NCBI GenBank assembly: GCA_017514845.1
Contig: JAFWIM010000163.1
Location: forward strand, 1 to 35,530
DNA length: 35,530 bases
Source: Lachnospiraceae bacterium
Lineage (GTDB): Bacteria > Bacillota > Clostridia > Lachnospirales > Lachnospiraceae
Reading direction: 5' to 3'
Shown: positions 24,160 through 32,024 of the stretch, in pieces
How positions within the stretch are numbered: the stretch's first letter is position 1
How the letters are laid out: the number at the start of each line of letters is the position of its first letter
Program-made: the position numbers and the translations under genes
The notes under the pieces: generated by a model
Databases searched by the model: none
Told to the model about the DNA's origin: nothing
Seen by the model: only the letters and a program-made list of their open reading frames with translations

Positions 24160-24918
24160 ATGAATGAAAAAGTAACCCTGTCTGCGCGAGATCTCAGCGC
24201 AGGCTATGGCAGCAAGGTCGTGCTGTCGGATATAAATTTCAATCTTGTTGAGGGGCAGATCATATCTCTGATCGGACCGAACGGCTCCGGAAAGTCTACC
24301 CTCCTTAAGACTCTGATGGGTGATCTTCCGCCTCTTAAAGGGTCTGTTTCTTTGATCGGCAGGGAACTTGGGAATCTGCCGAGGAGCGAGATCGCGAAAG
24401 TCATGGCAGTCATGGTGACCGGGAACATCAGGCCGGAGTGGATGACCTGCCGGGAAATGGCGGCATCAGGCCGCTATCCTTATACGGGGCTTCTGGGAAA
24501 GCTTGGAAAAAAAGATTCTGAAGCAGTTGATGAGGCGATGGAACTGACCGGGACAAGCGATCTGGCCTCTTTATATATAAATGAGATCAGCGACGGTCAG
24601 AGGCAGCGGGTCCTTCTGGCTAAAGCGATTTGCCAGGAACCCAGGATCCTTATACTCGATGAACCGACGACCTTTCTTGATATCCGGTATAAGTTGGAAT
24701 TCCTGGATATTTTGCGCGTGCTTGCGGAAAAGCGCCGCGTGACAATTCTGATGTCCCTCCATGAGTTGGAGCTTGTACGGCTGGTATCGGACCGTGTGAT
24801 CTGCCTGAAGAGCGGCCATGTGGACGCGGATGGAGGAAAAGAGGTTCTTCATGATGGGTATCTGAGAAAGTTGTACAACATTGGGGAAAATGAGTTTTCT
24901 GATTACAGGATTATTTAA
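24160..24918 (+). CDS. ABC transporter ATP-binding protein (FepC/BtuD-like)
   Basis: 252 residues. Walker A GPNGSGKST at 39-47, Q-loop region near MVTGNIRPEW, signature ISDGQRQRVLLAKAI (SDGQ instead of the usual SGGQ, seen in this subfamily), Walker B ILILDEPTTFLD, and the switch histidine in MSLHELEL. Powers uptake through the FecCD permease encoded just before. The start at ATG 24160 has poor Shine-Dalgarno support; the gap of 52 bases has no terminator. Membrane-associated on the inner face. Confidence 0.94.
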   Translation: MNEKVTLSARDLSAGYGSKVVLSDINFNLVEGQIISLIGPNGSGKSTLLKTLMGDLPPLKGSVSLIGRELGNLPRSEIAKVMAVMVTGNIRPEWMTCREMAASGRYPYTGLLGKLGKKDSEAVDEAMELTGTSDLASLYINEISDGQRQRVLLAKAICQEPRILILDEPTTFLDIRYKLEFLDILRVLAEKRRVTILMSLHELELVRLVSDRVICLKSGHVDADGGKEVLHDGYLRKLYNIGENEFSDYRII

Positions 24919-24957
24919 CACTGCGGATGATGTTTGCAACGTATCTCGAACCCGAAG

Positions 24958-24976
24958 CAGCCTGTCTGAACTGTTA
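24958..24976. repeat. Truncated end of a family 1 repeat
   Basis: CAGCCTGTCTGAACTGTTA matches the right terminus of the family 1 elements (18760-18781 and 20624-20643) with one difference. No left partner is nearby, so it is a remnant. Confidence 0.65.
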
Positions 24977-25090
24977 TAATTGCGGACAGACGACTGTCGA
25001 GGAAGCTTATGTGGGTGTGGAAAAGTTCGTGAGCCGGTTGTATAATGCTCATGACGGCGCAAAACATGCCGACATTGGAGGTAAATATCA

Positions 25091-25573
25091 ATGAACTGTT
25101 ATGAACTGTATTTTGAAAAAGAATACCCGGTACCCGCAGAGGATGAGGCTGTACTCGTAAAACTGGCCGAGGCCTTCGAGGATGCGGCGGCAGGCATTCT
25201 TCCCGAAAAATGGATCTCGGACGGGCAGGCGGCAAAAGAAATCAGGGAGAGCCAGCTCGACAAGTATCTGATTGCGTCGGCAGAGGGATGGGATCCCTCA
25301 CATGAATATGTCCGGATCTATTACTGGTACGACACGTATGTGGATTACGATATGTATGAGCATTCTGTCGGCTCCGAGCTGATTCTCTACAGAGACGGCC
25401 GTGTATTTGACCTGGGCGGAAAGTGGTACAATTACCTTCGCGATATAGTGGCCGGCAAGGCTTATCCTGTGGGAACTATCGGCAGGACTGACCTTAACAG
25501 TGAGACCGGGATTGCGGACCTCACAGCTGAAATTATGCACATCGTAAATGATGAAGTTCAGCTGAAGTTCTGA
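25091..25573 (+). CDS. Unknown small acidic protein, cobalamin locus
   Basis: 160 residues, no signal peptide or membrane helix. GGAGG lies nine bases before the ATG, so translation is likely. The sequence is acidic and rich in Tyr and Asp (YYWYDTYVDYDMYEHSVG in the middle), with strands before a closing helix. I do not recognise a family. It follows the ABC ATPase by 172 bases, which include a repeat remnant, on the same strand. It may be a trailing gene of that transcript or an independent one. Confidence 0.65.
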   Translation: MNCYELYFEKEYPVPAEDEAVLVKLAEAFEDAAAGILPEKWISDGQAAKEIRESQLDKYLIASAEGWDPSHEYVRIYYWYDTYVDYDMYEHSVGSELILYRDGRVFDLGGKWYNYLRDIVAGKAYPVGTIGRTDLNSETGIADLTAEIMHIVNDEVQLKF

Positions 25574-25588
25574 AGAATAATTCTTCAG
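25570..25588. other. Palindrome over the stop codon
   Basis: CTGAAGAATAATTCTTCAG: 9-bp arms around a central A, containing the TGA stop of the preceding gene. No T-run follows, so terminator function is doubtful. The rest of 25589-25807 shows GC-rich short inverted repeats but no clear element. Confidence 0.45.
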
Positions 25589-25807
25589 TAGACTATCGGT
25601 GAGGCTGCCTTCGGGCGAATTGGCGGTGGCCGGTGCCTCAAAATTTCAGCGGGAACTTGGGGATTTAAAAAGCAGGTCTCATGATATATAATAAATAAAG
25701 TACTCATGTGCGGGAGGCGTCATTATTCGAACACCGCACGGCACAGCCAATGAGCAACAGCATACAAAACCAAGATGACTATATGTTTTGTAAGGAGGAG
25801 ACACACA

Positions 25808-26266
25808 ATGAGCGAGAGAATTAATCTTTCTGTACCGGCTCGCGGGAAAGCCCATCTGACATTTGACGTTGGGACAGATAAGCCGCTTGACATCACCCTG
25901 ATCTATACGCAGGATATCACAGGAACTTTCCTTCCCCAGTTCCGAGCGTTCACGGAAATCGAGAACCCGGTATGTACGATAGTTCTGCCGATAATTTCTG
26001 AAGATCGTAACTATCTTATCGTCTCTAAGAAAGAGTTAACATACATTATCGATGAGACGACGAAGGAACTCTATGTATGTGAGGACGGAGCGGCAGATCT
26101 CATTCTGACATGCATTGATGATTTCGAAGCGAACGACCATGACTGGGCAAACTTTGATATCGTGGATGATGCCACAAGTATTGGCTATGCGAGGGACGTC
26201 GCGAACAGGATCGCGCTCATTCACTCTTCGGTCACGGATATTCGCCCGTACTTCCTGAGAATTTGA
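25808..26266 (+). CDS. Unknown 152-residue protein
   Basis: Started at ATG 25808, with AAGGAGGAG about seven bases before; an in-frame ATG at 25775 has no such site. No signal peptide or membrane helix. The first 95 residues look beta-rich (LSVPARGKAHLTFDVGT, then LDITLIYTQDI), like a small sandwich domain; the rest is acidic and mixed. I recognise no family. It stands alone between a palindrome-containing gap and a terminator at 26294, so it may be a monocistron. The very good ribosome binding site suggests solid expression. Confidence 0.7.
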   Translation: MSERINLSVPARGKAHLTFDVGTDKPLDITLIYTQDITGTFLPQFRAFTEIENPVCTIVLPIISEDRNYLIVSKKELTYIIDETTKELYVCEDGAADLILTCIDDFEANDHDWANFDIVDDATSIGYARDVANRIALIHSSVTDIRPYFLRI

Positions 26267-26293
26267 CCCTCAGATTTGAATCGATTTTCATGA

Positions 26294-26338
26294 CGGTTCA
26301 GCATTGTGTGACAGACACATAACTGCTGGACCGCTTTT
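26294..26338 (+). terminator. Terminator before the sigma factor operon
   Basis: CGGTTCAGCA (26294-26303) pairs with TGCTGGACCG (26324-26333, one G-T pair), with an inner GTGT/ACAC, then CTTTT. Confidence 0.7.
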
Positions 26339-26395
26339 CTTGATATGAGGGATGCAACATATAAAGATACACAGTTGTATTAAAGAGGAGCAGAT

Positions 26396-26977
26396 ATGAC
26401 ACTGGCCATTCCATGGGATGACAACAGCATAGGAAGGATATACAGGCTGCTCTTTGCCGCTTTCGCGTCCGGGCCGAAGACAAGGTCCGGAGCAGGCGAG
26501 GGAGTCAGTGAGGCAGCTGCCGGACTTATGGACCGGTACGGTGACAGTATTCTCCGGTTCGCTTACTCCTATCTTCACAATATGTCCGATGCGGAGGAGA
26601 TTCTGCAGGATACGCTGCTTGCTTATCTGGTGAATCAGCCGGCATTTGCAAATGAAGCCCACGCCAAAGCCTGGCTCTTCCGCGTTGCCGGAAATCTTAG
26701 CAAGAACAGGATCCGCTACAACAGTTACCGCAACCACGATGAGCTCATGGAGGAGCTGGTCGCCAAGGAGAAGGAAGATCTCAGCTTTGTCTGGGAGGCC
26801 GTCAGTCAGCTTCCGGAAAATTACCGGGAGGTCATCCACCTGTTCTATCAGGAAGGATTCACGACGGCGGAAATTGCCGCCATTCTGGGACGCAGAGAGG
26901 TGACGGTCAGGTCGGATCTTTCCAGAGCGCGAAAGAAGCTGAAAGAAATCCTGAAGGAGGCGTATGACTTTGAGTAG
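26396..26977 (+). CDS. ECF-type RNA polymerase sigma factor
   Basis: 193 residues. Region 2 runs from about 42 to 105 (LMDRYGDSILRFAYSYLHNM, AEEILQDTLLAYL, AKAWLFRVAGNLSKNRIR), and region 4 from about 140 to 188 (LPENYREVIHLFYQEGFTTAEIA, VRSDLSRARKKLKEIL). Regions 1 and 3 are absent, as in ECF factors. The first 35 residues are an unusual leader before region 2. AGAGGAG precedes the ATG. The next gene overlaps by 14 bases and encodes a membrane-anchored partner, the usual sigma/anti-sigma arrangement. Target promoters are not identifiable here. Confidence 0.93.
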   Translation: MTLAIPWDDNSIGRIYRLLFAAFASGPKTRSGAGEGVSEAAAGLMDRYGDSILRFAYSYLHNMSDAEEILQDTLLAYLVNQPAFANEAHAKAWLFRVAGNLSKNRIRYNSYRNHDELMEELVAKEKEDLSFVWEAVSQLPENYREVIHLFYQEGFTTAEIAAILGRREVTVRSDLSRARKKLKEILKEAYDFE

Positions 26978-27695
26978 AAAGTACAATGATATCATGGACA
27001 AAGTCGTCGTCACCGATGAGATGCGGCGGCGCATCCTCGGGGAGATCAGCAGTGCCGATGCGGAGAGGCTTGCGGCTTATAAAATTGACCCGGATGAAGA
27101 TTTGATGAATGCCTTTTCCGGAAGAAAAAGATTTCCTGTGTCAAAAATCCTTGCCGGGCTGGCAGTGGCCTGCGCGATCATCCTGATCGCCGGCGTCATA
27201 AGAATCACTCTGCCGGTCATGAGCCCCCCGACAGGCACTGATACGGCATATGAGGAAGCGGCAGAGTTTTCGGCGGAAGAGGCTGAAGCTGATACAATGG
27301 TTGGGATGCAGGATATGGGAAGTCAGCCGGAGATGCAGGGCGGCGGGAATGCCGGCGCGAAGTCGGAAGCTGCAGATAACGGAAATGTCAGCGCTTCAGC
27401 GGACGAGACAGGCGGTGAAACGGCAGAAGGAATTACAAGCGACAGAGCCGAAACGCAGGTGCGTCTCGGTGAGCCGGAGATACGAAAAGTCGTTGAAAAT
27501 TATATCGGTTCTGAGTACGTGATATCAGACACTGCGACTAAGGAGGATGCTCTAATATATACTGTGTCGGATGTACAGACGGGGAAAGTTTTTTCGTATA
27601 TTCGAATCTACATGAGCGACGGCAGCGTGGAAATTGAGAATGCGGAAACCGGAGAAATCTCAGTGCTTACTTTCCGTGATTTGGCAGAACGGTAA
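26964..27695 (+). CDS. Membrane-anchored putative anti-sigma factor
   Basis: 243 residues. The N-terminal 55 residues are cytoplasmic and helical (RKYNDIMDKVVVTDEMRRRI), with no zinc-binding HxxxCxxC. One membrane helix lies near residues 60-83 (ILAGLAVACAIILIAGVI). The outer part has an acidic, Gly/Met-rich low-complexity linker (about 95-150) and a small C-terminal domain (IRKVVENYIGSEYVISDTA). Overlap with the ECF sigma gene supports an anti-sigma or signal-sensing role; the exact family is not recognised. The 269-base gap after it holds only the hairpins at 27792-27851 and an AT-rich stretch. Confidence 0.75.
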   Translation: MTLSRKYNDIMDKVVVTDEMRRRILGEISSADAERLAAYKIDPDEDLMNAFSGRKRFPVSKILAGLAVACAIILIAGVIRITLPVMSPPTGTDTAYEEAAEFSAEEAEADTMVGMQDMGSQPEMQGGGNAGAKSEAADNGNVSASADETGGETAEGITSDRAETQVRLGEPEIRKVVENYIGSEYVISDTATKEDALIYTVSDVQTGKVFSYIRIYMSDGSVEIENAETGEISVLTFRDLAER

Positions 27696-27791
27696 AACAA
27701 AAAACGTTTTCTGCCTGCGCGTATGATGTAAATCACTCTGAAATATGATACAAATCGCTTGAAAACAGAAATCAGAGTAGTAAAAAATCAT

Positions 27792-27851
27792 AAAAAAAGA
27801 AGGCCGCTATGAGGGGTTGCGGCCTTCCGGGGATGCCGGCGAACCGGCATT
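27792..27851. other. Two hairpins between operons, terminator-like on the minus strand
   Basis: GAAGGCCGC (27799-27807) with GCGGCCTTC (27819-27827), preceded by seven A, gives a hairpin plus T-run only on the minus strand. A second hairpin, ATGCCGG/CCGGCAT, lies at 27833-27850. No minus-strand gene is seen nearby, so the role is unclear. It may still end the sigma operon or form a leader for the next gene. Confidence 0.45.
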
Positions 27852-27964
27852 GAAAAAGTGAGTGCTTCTCAGCACATTTATATGCTAGCATAAAACTATG
27901 AACAAACTATGAACATTAGAGAAAAATTTGAAAAATCGTAAATTATTTTTTCAAGGAGTGAGCC

Positions 27965-29311
27965 ATGAAAGATTCTGCGGTCATAACACTGAGAAAGGGA
28001 GAGGGCAGGCTGATCAAGTCTGGCGGAGCATGGATCTTTGACAATGAAATCGCCGATATAGAGGGAAGCTTTTTTAATGGGGATGTCGTGAGTATCAGAG
28101 ACTTTGACGGTTATCCCATGGGAAAGGGCGTCATCAATATGAACTCGAAGATCCGTGTGCGCATGCTGACCAGAGATAAGGATACTGAGATTGACAGAGA
28201 GTTCCTCGCGAAAAGACTGAGGGCAGCCTGGGATTATCGCAGGAAGACTGTTGACACAAGCAGCTGCCGTATTGTCTTCGGTGACGCGGATTTTCTGCCG
28301 GGAATCACGATTGACAAGTATGAAGACATACTCGTCATAGAATCTTTGTCTCTGGGCATGGACAGGATGAAAGAGCTTATTCTGGAAATCCTGACCGGAA
28401 TCTTAGCCGAAGACGGAATAAAGATCCGCGGGATTTATGAGCGCAGTGACGCAAAGGAGCGGCTGAAGGAGGGAATGGAGAGGAAAAAGGGATTCATCGG
28501 CCAGCCCTTCGACACTCAGGTCCCGATCACAGAGAACGGCGTTCATTATCTTGTCGATGTGGCGGAAGGTCAAAAGACCGGATTTTTCCTCGACCAGAAA
28601 TATAACCGCGCGGCTATCCGTCCTGTGTGCCGCGGGGCTAAGGTGCTGGACTGCTTTACTCACACGGGGTCATTTGCGCTTAATGCCGCTTTGGCGGGTG
28701 CCGAAAGCGTTCTTGCGGTGGATGCGTCGGAGACAGCTCTTCGCCAGGCGATCCGCAATGCGGAGCTTAACGGATTTGCGTATACGACTGAGACGACAGG
28801 GGAAACGCTGGCAGGATGTTACGACGCTGACGGAAGGATAGCGCAGGCTGAAAAATCCGATATGGGAAGAGCGATTCCGGAGGATGCTCTGACAGGACGG
28901 TTCATGACAAATGAAACCGGTACAAAGCTCGGCTTCATGACTGCTGACCTCGTAGAGCTTTTACCCGAGATGGAGCGGGAAGGGCTGCAGTATGATGTCG
29001 TTATATTGGATCCGCCTGCATTTGCAAAATCGAGACAGAATGTAAAGAACGCAGAGAAGGGCTATCGGAAAATTAATCGCGCGGGTATGCGTCTTGTGAA
29101 AGACGGAGGCTTCCTTGCGACCTGTACCTGTTCCCATTTTATGACGAGGGAGCTCTTTGAGAAGATGGTGCACGAGGCGGCCCGGGAAGCCCACGTACGC
29201 CTGCGCCAGGTCGAAGCCAGGACCCAGGCGCCGGACCATCCTATATTATGGTCGGCGGCGGAGAGCTCGTATCTCAAGTTCTATATCTTCCAGGTGGTGA
29301 AAGAAAAATAA
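27965..29311 (+). CDS. RlmI-type 23S rRNA cytosine methyltransferase
   Basis: 448 residues, longer than E. coli RlmI (396). N-terminal PUA domain (about 5-85, RKGEGRLIKSGGAWIFDNEI), a linker domain (GDADFLPGITIDKY), then a class I SAM domain: motif I VLDCFTHTGSFALNAALAGA, motif IV VVILDPPAFAKS, and the catalytic Cys motif LATCTCSHFM. Role: m5C methylation of 23S rRNA (C1962 in E. coli), by family. An extra 45-50 residues lie between NAELNG (265-270) and GFMTADLVELL (323 on), where most relatives go straight from the helix to the strand. AAGGAG precedes ATG by five to six bases. Confidence 0.88.
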   Translation: MKDSAVITLRKGEGRLIKSGGAWIFDNEIADIEGSFFNGDVVSIRDFDGYPMGKGVINMNSKIRVRMLTRDKDTEIDREFLAKRLRAAWDYRRKTVDTSSCRIVFGDADFLPGITIDKYEDILVIESLSLGMDRMKELILEILTGILAEDGIKIRGIYERSDAKERLKEGMERKKGFIGQPFDTQVPITENGVHYLVDVAEGQKTGFFLDQKYNRAAIRPVCRGAKVLDCFTHTGSFALNAALAGAESVLAVDASETALRQAIRNAELNGFAYTTETTGETLAGCYDADGRIAQAEKSDMGRAIPEDALTGRFMTNETGTKLGFMTADLVELLPEMEREGLQYDVVILDPPAFAKSRQNVKNAEKGYRKINRAGMRLVKDGGFLATCTCSHFMTRELFEKMVHEAAREAHVRLRQVEARTQAPDHPILWSAAESSYLKFYIFQVVKEK

Positions 29312-29316
29312 TAGCA

Positions 29317-29501
29317 ATTCAGACGGGCTGCTCCCTGATTTTCGTTTCCGGCAGCAAAGCATCCATCTTCGTGAGAAAAACATTGCAGGTCCGCCCGAGA
29401 GATCAGCAATGCATATGCATTGCTTAGCTCGCAGAGAAGGACCTGCGTTTTTCGATGAAGATGATGTTTGCGCCGGTTATTGATCTACGGCGCAGCCCGT
29501 C
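29317..29501. repeat. Long fold-back repeat, family 1, copy
   Basis: Begins CAATTCAGACGGGCTGC and ends GCAGCCCGTC. The core GCAGGTCC (29385-29392) pairs with 29439-29446 around a CAGCAATGCATATGCATTGC hairpin. Nearly identical to 18640-18720. It fills most of the 343-base gap 29312-29654, which has no gene. Confidence 0.8.
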
Positions 29502-29534
29502 GCAGCTGCTGCCGGATCGTCCGTTTTGTGCATA

Positions 29535-29621
29535 CTTTAGCTTCGCTAAAGGTGGATAAATACGGCTTTATTTGGTAAAATGAGGATGTTGTATATGCGC
29601 AAACGGGCATATGCAGCATCC
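29535..29621 (+). other. Leader hairpins before the nucleotidyltransferase gene
   Basis: CTTTAGC/GCTAAAG (29535-29551) and a larger stem GGATG...ATATGC / GCATAT...CATCC (29584-29621). The tract TTTCGCTAAAG recurs at 29630, just before the ribosome binding site. May be leader structure; no known riboswitch recognised. Confidence 0.4.
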
Positions 29622-29654
29622 GTTTATTGTTTCGCTAAAGTGAGGTAAAGCAGA

Positions 29655-30884
29655 ATGTCTACATATGAAGATGCATACAAAAAACTCGCCGGGTGCGGTC
29701 AGACCCATCTCCTGAAATTTTATGATGAACTCAGCAGTGAAAAGAAAGAAGCTCTGTGCGATCAGATCATGTCAACGGATTTTTCGGTCGTGGACGCACT
29801 ATCCCATGAGGCGGAAAATACTGCCCGGGGCGAGCTTCAGCCTCTTAAGACAATGCAGATCCCGGAAATTGATGAGCGCAGGGATGAGTTTTTCGATTGT
29901 GGAATGGAAGCTATCCGAGCGGGAAAAATGGCCGCCGTTCTCCTTGCGGGCGGCATGGGTACACGCCTTGGGAGCCCCGATCCGAAAGGTATGTATGATA
30001 TCGGCATTTCAAGGCACGTCTATATATTCGAGCGTCTTGTGACCAATCTCCTCACAGTGACAAGAAAAGCGAAACAGTGGATCCATCTTCTCATCATGAC
30101 GAGTGATAAGAATGACAAAAAGACCCGCGAGTTTTTCAAAAAGAACGACTTCTTCGGATATAATCCGGCCTATGTTCAGTTCTTTGTGCAGGACATGGCT
30201 CCGACCGTCGGCTTTGACGGGAAAGTCCTGCTGGAAAGCAAAGACAGAATATCCACGTCACCGAACGGCAACGGCGGCTGGTTCTCTTCAATGGTGCGGT
30301 GCGGGCTGATCGACTACCTGAAGGAGGACGGCGTTGAGTGGCTGAACGTGTTCGGCGTCGACAATGTCCTGCAGTGCATCTGTGACCCGGTCTTCATCGG
30401 CGCAACGATCCGGTCCGGCTGTGCTTCCGGCTCGAAGGTCGTCAGGAAGACGTCGCCGGATGAAAAAGTCGGCGTCATGTGCCTCGAAGACGGCAGGACA
30501 GCTGTCGTAGAATACTCGGAAATGACAGACGAGATGCGGAATGCAAAGGATGAAGACGGAAACTATCAATTCTACTATGGCGTCATTTTGAATTACCTCT
30601 TCCGCGTGGACGCGCTGGAAAAGGTGATGGATGAGAAAATGACCTACCACATCGCGCGGAAAAAAATCAATTGCATCGATGAGGACGGCAATATTGTTGA
30701 GCCGGAAGATGTCAATGGCTGCAAGTTCGAACTCTTCATCTTCGATCTGCTGCGCGATATTCCCGGGTGCCTGCCGTTTGAAGTGGTCCGGGAGAATGAA
30801 TTTGCACCTGTGAAAAATAAGACAGGCGCGGACTCCGTGGAGAGCGCGAGACGGCTGCTTCTCATGAACGGGGTAAAATTATAA
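29655..30884 (+). CDS. UAP1-type UDP-sugar pyrophosphorylase
   Basis: 409 residues, of the eukaryotic-like UDPGP/UAP1 family rather than the bacterial GlmU or GalU families. Motifs: LAGGMGTRLGSPDPKGMYD (about residues 97-115), the sugar-binding GNGGWFSSM, VFGVDNVL, VVEYSEM, and the late CKFELFIFDLL. Reaction by family: UTP + sugar 1-phosphate (GlcNAc-1-P, GalNAc-1-P or Glc-1-P) to UDP-sugar + diphosphate, in the cytoplasm. GAGGTAAAG precedes the ATG. It lies after a repeat-filled gap and 74 bases before the NYN gene on the same strand. Confidence 0.88.
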   Translation: MSTYEDAYKKLAGCGQTHLLKFYDELSSEKKEALCDQIMSTDFSVVDALSHEAENTARGELQPLKTMQIPEIDERRDEFFDCGMEAIRAGKMAAVLLAGGMGTRLGSPDPKGMYDIGISRHVYIFERLVTNLLTVTRKAKQWIHLLIMTSDKNDKKTREFFKKNDFFGYNPAYVQFFVQDMAPTVGFDGKVLLESKDRISTSPNGNGGWFSSMVRCGLIDYLKEDGVEWLNVFGVDNVLQCICDPVFIGATIRSGCASGSKVVRKTSPDEKVGVMCLEDGRTAVVEYSEMTDEMRNAKDEDGNYQFYYGVILNYLFRVDALEKVMDEKMTYHIARKKINCIDEDGNIVEPEDVNGCKFELFIFDLLRDIPGCLPFEVVRENEFAPVKNKTGADSVESARRLLLMNGVKL

Positions 30885-30958
30885 GAACCTAAGGGCAGCA
30901 TAGCAATCGCCGAAGCGGCGGGATGCGGTCCCTGAAATGAGCATTAGAAAGGAACAAT

Positions 30959-31876
30959 ATGGAAACAGAAGATAGAAAACTTGCCCTTCTGATCGATTCG
31001 GACAATGTTTCATCCAAGTATCTGAACGGCATTTTCGATGAGCTGTCCCAGTATGGCATTATCACCTACAGACGTATTTACGGTGACTTCACGTCCCAGC
31101 TCAACGCGCGCTGGAGCGAGAAGCTCCTGGAAAAATCCATCATACCGATCCAGCAGTTCTCCAACACGAGCGGGAAGAACGCAACGGATTCAGCCCTGAT
31201 CATCGACGCGATGGACCTTCTCTATACGTCCAATGTGGACGGCTTCTGCATCGTTTCATCCGACAGTGACTTTACCAGACTGGCAAGCCGTCTGAGGGAG
31301 TCCGGTAAAATCGTCATCGGCATGGGAGAGAAGAAGACGCCGGATTCGTTCCGTGCGGCCTGCACGATTTTCACAGAGCTTGAAAATCTGGTCGAGACCG
31401 AGCAGAATGTCAGCGCGACGGATAAGGAGGCTATTGAGGCCGATATTATCAACATCATCACGATGAATGACAACAAGGGGAAGATCACGGGCTCAGGTGA
31501 GATCGGGAGTAAGCTGCAGAACAAGTATCCGGATTTTGACATCCGTACATTCGGATACAGTCAGCTAAGCAAGTTCCTTGAGGATATGCCGACGATCGAG
31601 GTCACCAAGGCCAACAATCAGGTGACGGTCAGCCTCAGAGAGGAGAAGAACGATGAGGAGATGGTCATCGCGGATATTGTCGAGATCGTGTCAAAGAGGG
31701 CGAAGCCGATTGCCCTGGCGACACTCGGGCAGGAGATCCGGCGGAGGCACAGGGGCTTCAATGTCAAGCTCTACGGCTACAGCCAGCTGTACAAGTTCAT
31801 TGACAGCATACCGGAGCTGCAGGTCAAGGGGGATAAGACGGACCGGAAGGTGAGCCTTCGGAAGACAAGGAAATAA
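30959..31876 (+). CDS. NYN-domain RNase-like protein with tandem LOTUS (OST-HTH) domains
   Basis: 305 residues. The N-terminal NYN/PIN-like domain (about 6-145) has the acidic site: Asp13 and Asp15 in LLIDSDN, the NATDSALIIDAMDLL segment, and VSSDSDFTRLASRLRE. Two LOTUS/OST-HTH domains follow (about 155-228 and 234-303), each ending in the F-G-Y-S-Q-L or Y-G-Y-S-Q-L helix and a basic strand (NNQVTVSLRE, DRKVSLRK). NYN proteins are metal-dependent RNases, and LOTUS domains bind RNA (G-quadruplexes in some reports). The combination resembles eukaryotic MARF1-like proteins. AAAGGA precedes ATG. Followed directly by a fold-back terminator. Cellular target unknown. Confidence 0.9.
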   Translation: METEDRKLALLIDSDNVSSKYLNGIFDELSQYGIITYRRIYGDFTSQLNARWSEKLLEKSIIPIQQFSNTSGKNATDSALIIDAMDLLYTSNVDGFCIVSSDSDFTRLASRLRESGKIVIGMGEKKTPDSFRAACTIFTELENLVETEQNVSATDKEAIEADIINIITMNDNKGKITGSGEIGSKLQNKYPDFDIRTFGYSQLSKFLEDMPTIEVTKANNQVTVSLREEKNDEEMVIADIVEIVSKRAKPIALATLGQEIRRRHRGFNVKLYGYSQLYKFIDSIPELQVKGDKTDRKVSLRKTRK

Positions 31877-31881
31877 AAACT

Positions 31882-31953
31882 AAAAAGGCTGTCGCATTTA
31901 GCTGAGTCATCGCTTAATATTACGGTGACATCAACTTATGCGACAGCCTTTTT
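31882..31953. terminator. Bidirectional terminator, repeat family 3
   Basis: AAAAAGGCTGTCGCAT (31882-31897) is the exact complement of 31938-31953, giving a T-run on both strands. The 40-base loop has an inner GTCATCG/CGGTGAC stem. Lies between the convergent NYN and xpt genes. Shares its outer sequence and spacing with 14147-14253. Confidence 0.85.
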
Positions 31954-31960
31954 TAATTAT

Positions 31961-32019
31961 CGTTATCAATAATTAAGCTCCTCAAACTCGAGTGCTTCAT
32001 CTGACATGGATCTTATTAT
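31961..32019 (-). pseudogene. Duplicated tail of the xpt gene
   Basis: This stretch repeats 32020-32075 with a period of 59 bases. On the minus strand it reads SMSDEALEFEELNY and a stop, against [14 protein letters not shown] and a stop at the end of xpt. It lies after the gene's own stop codon, so it is a non-translated, decayed tandem copy. Confidence 0.8.
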
Positions 32020-32024
32020 CGTTA

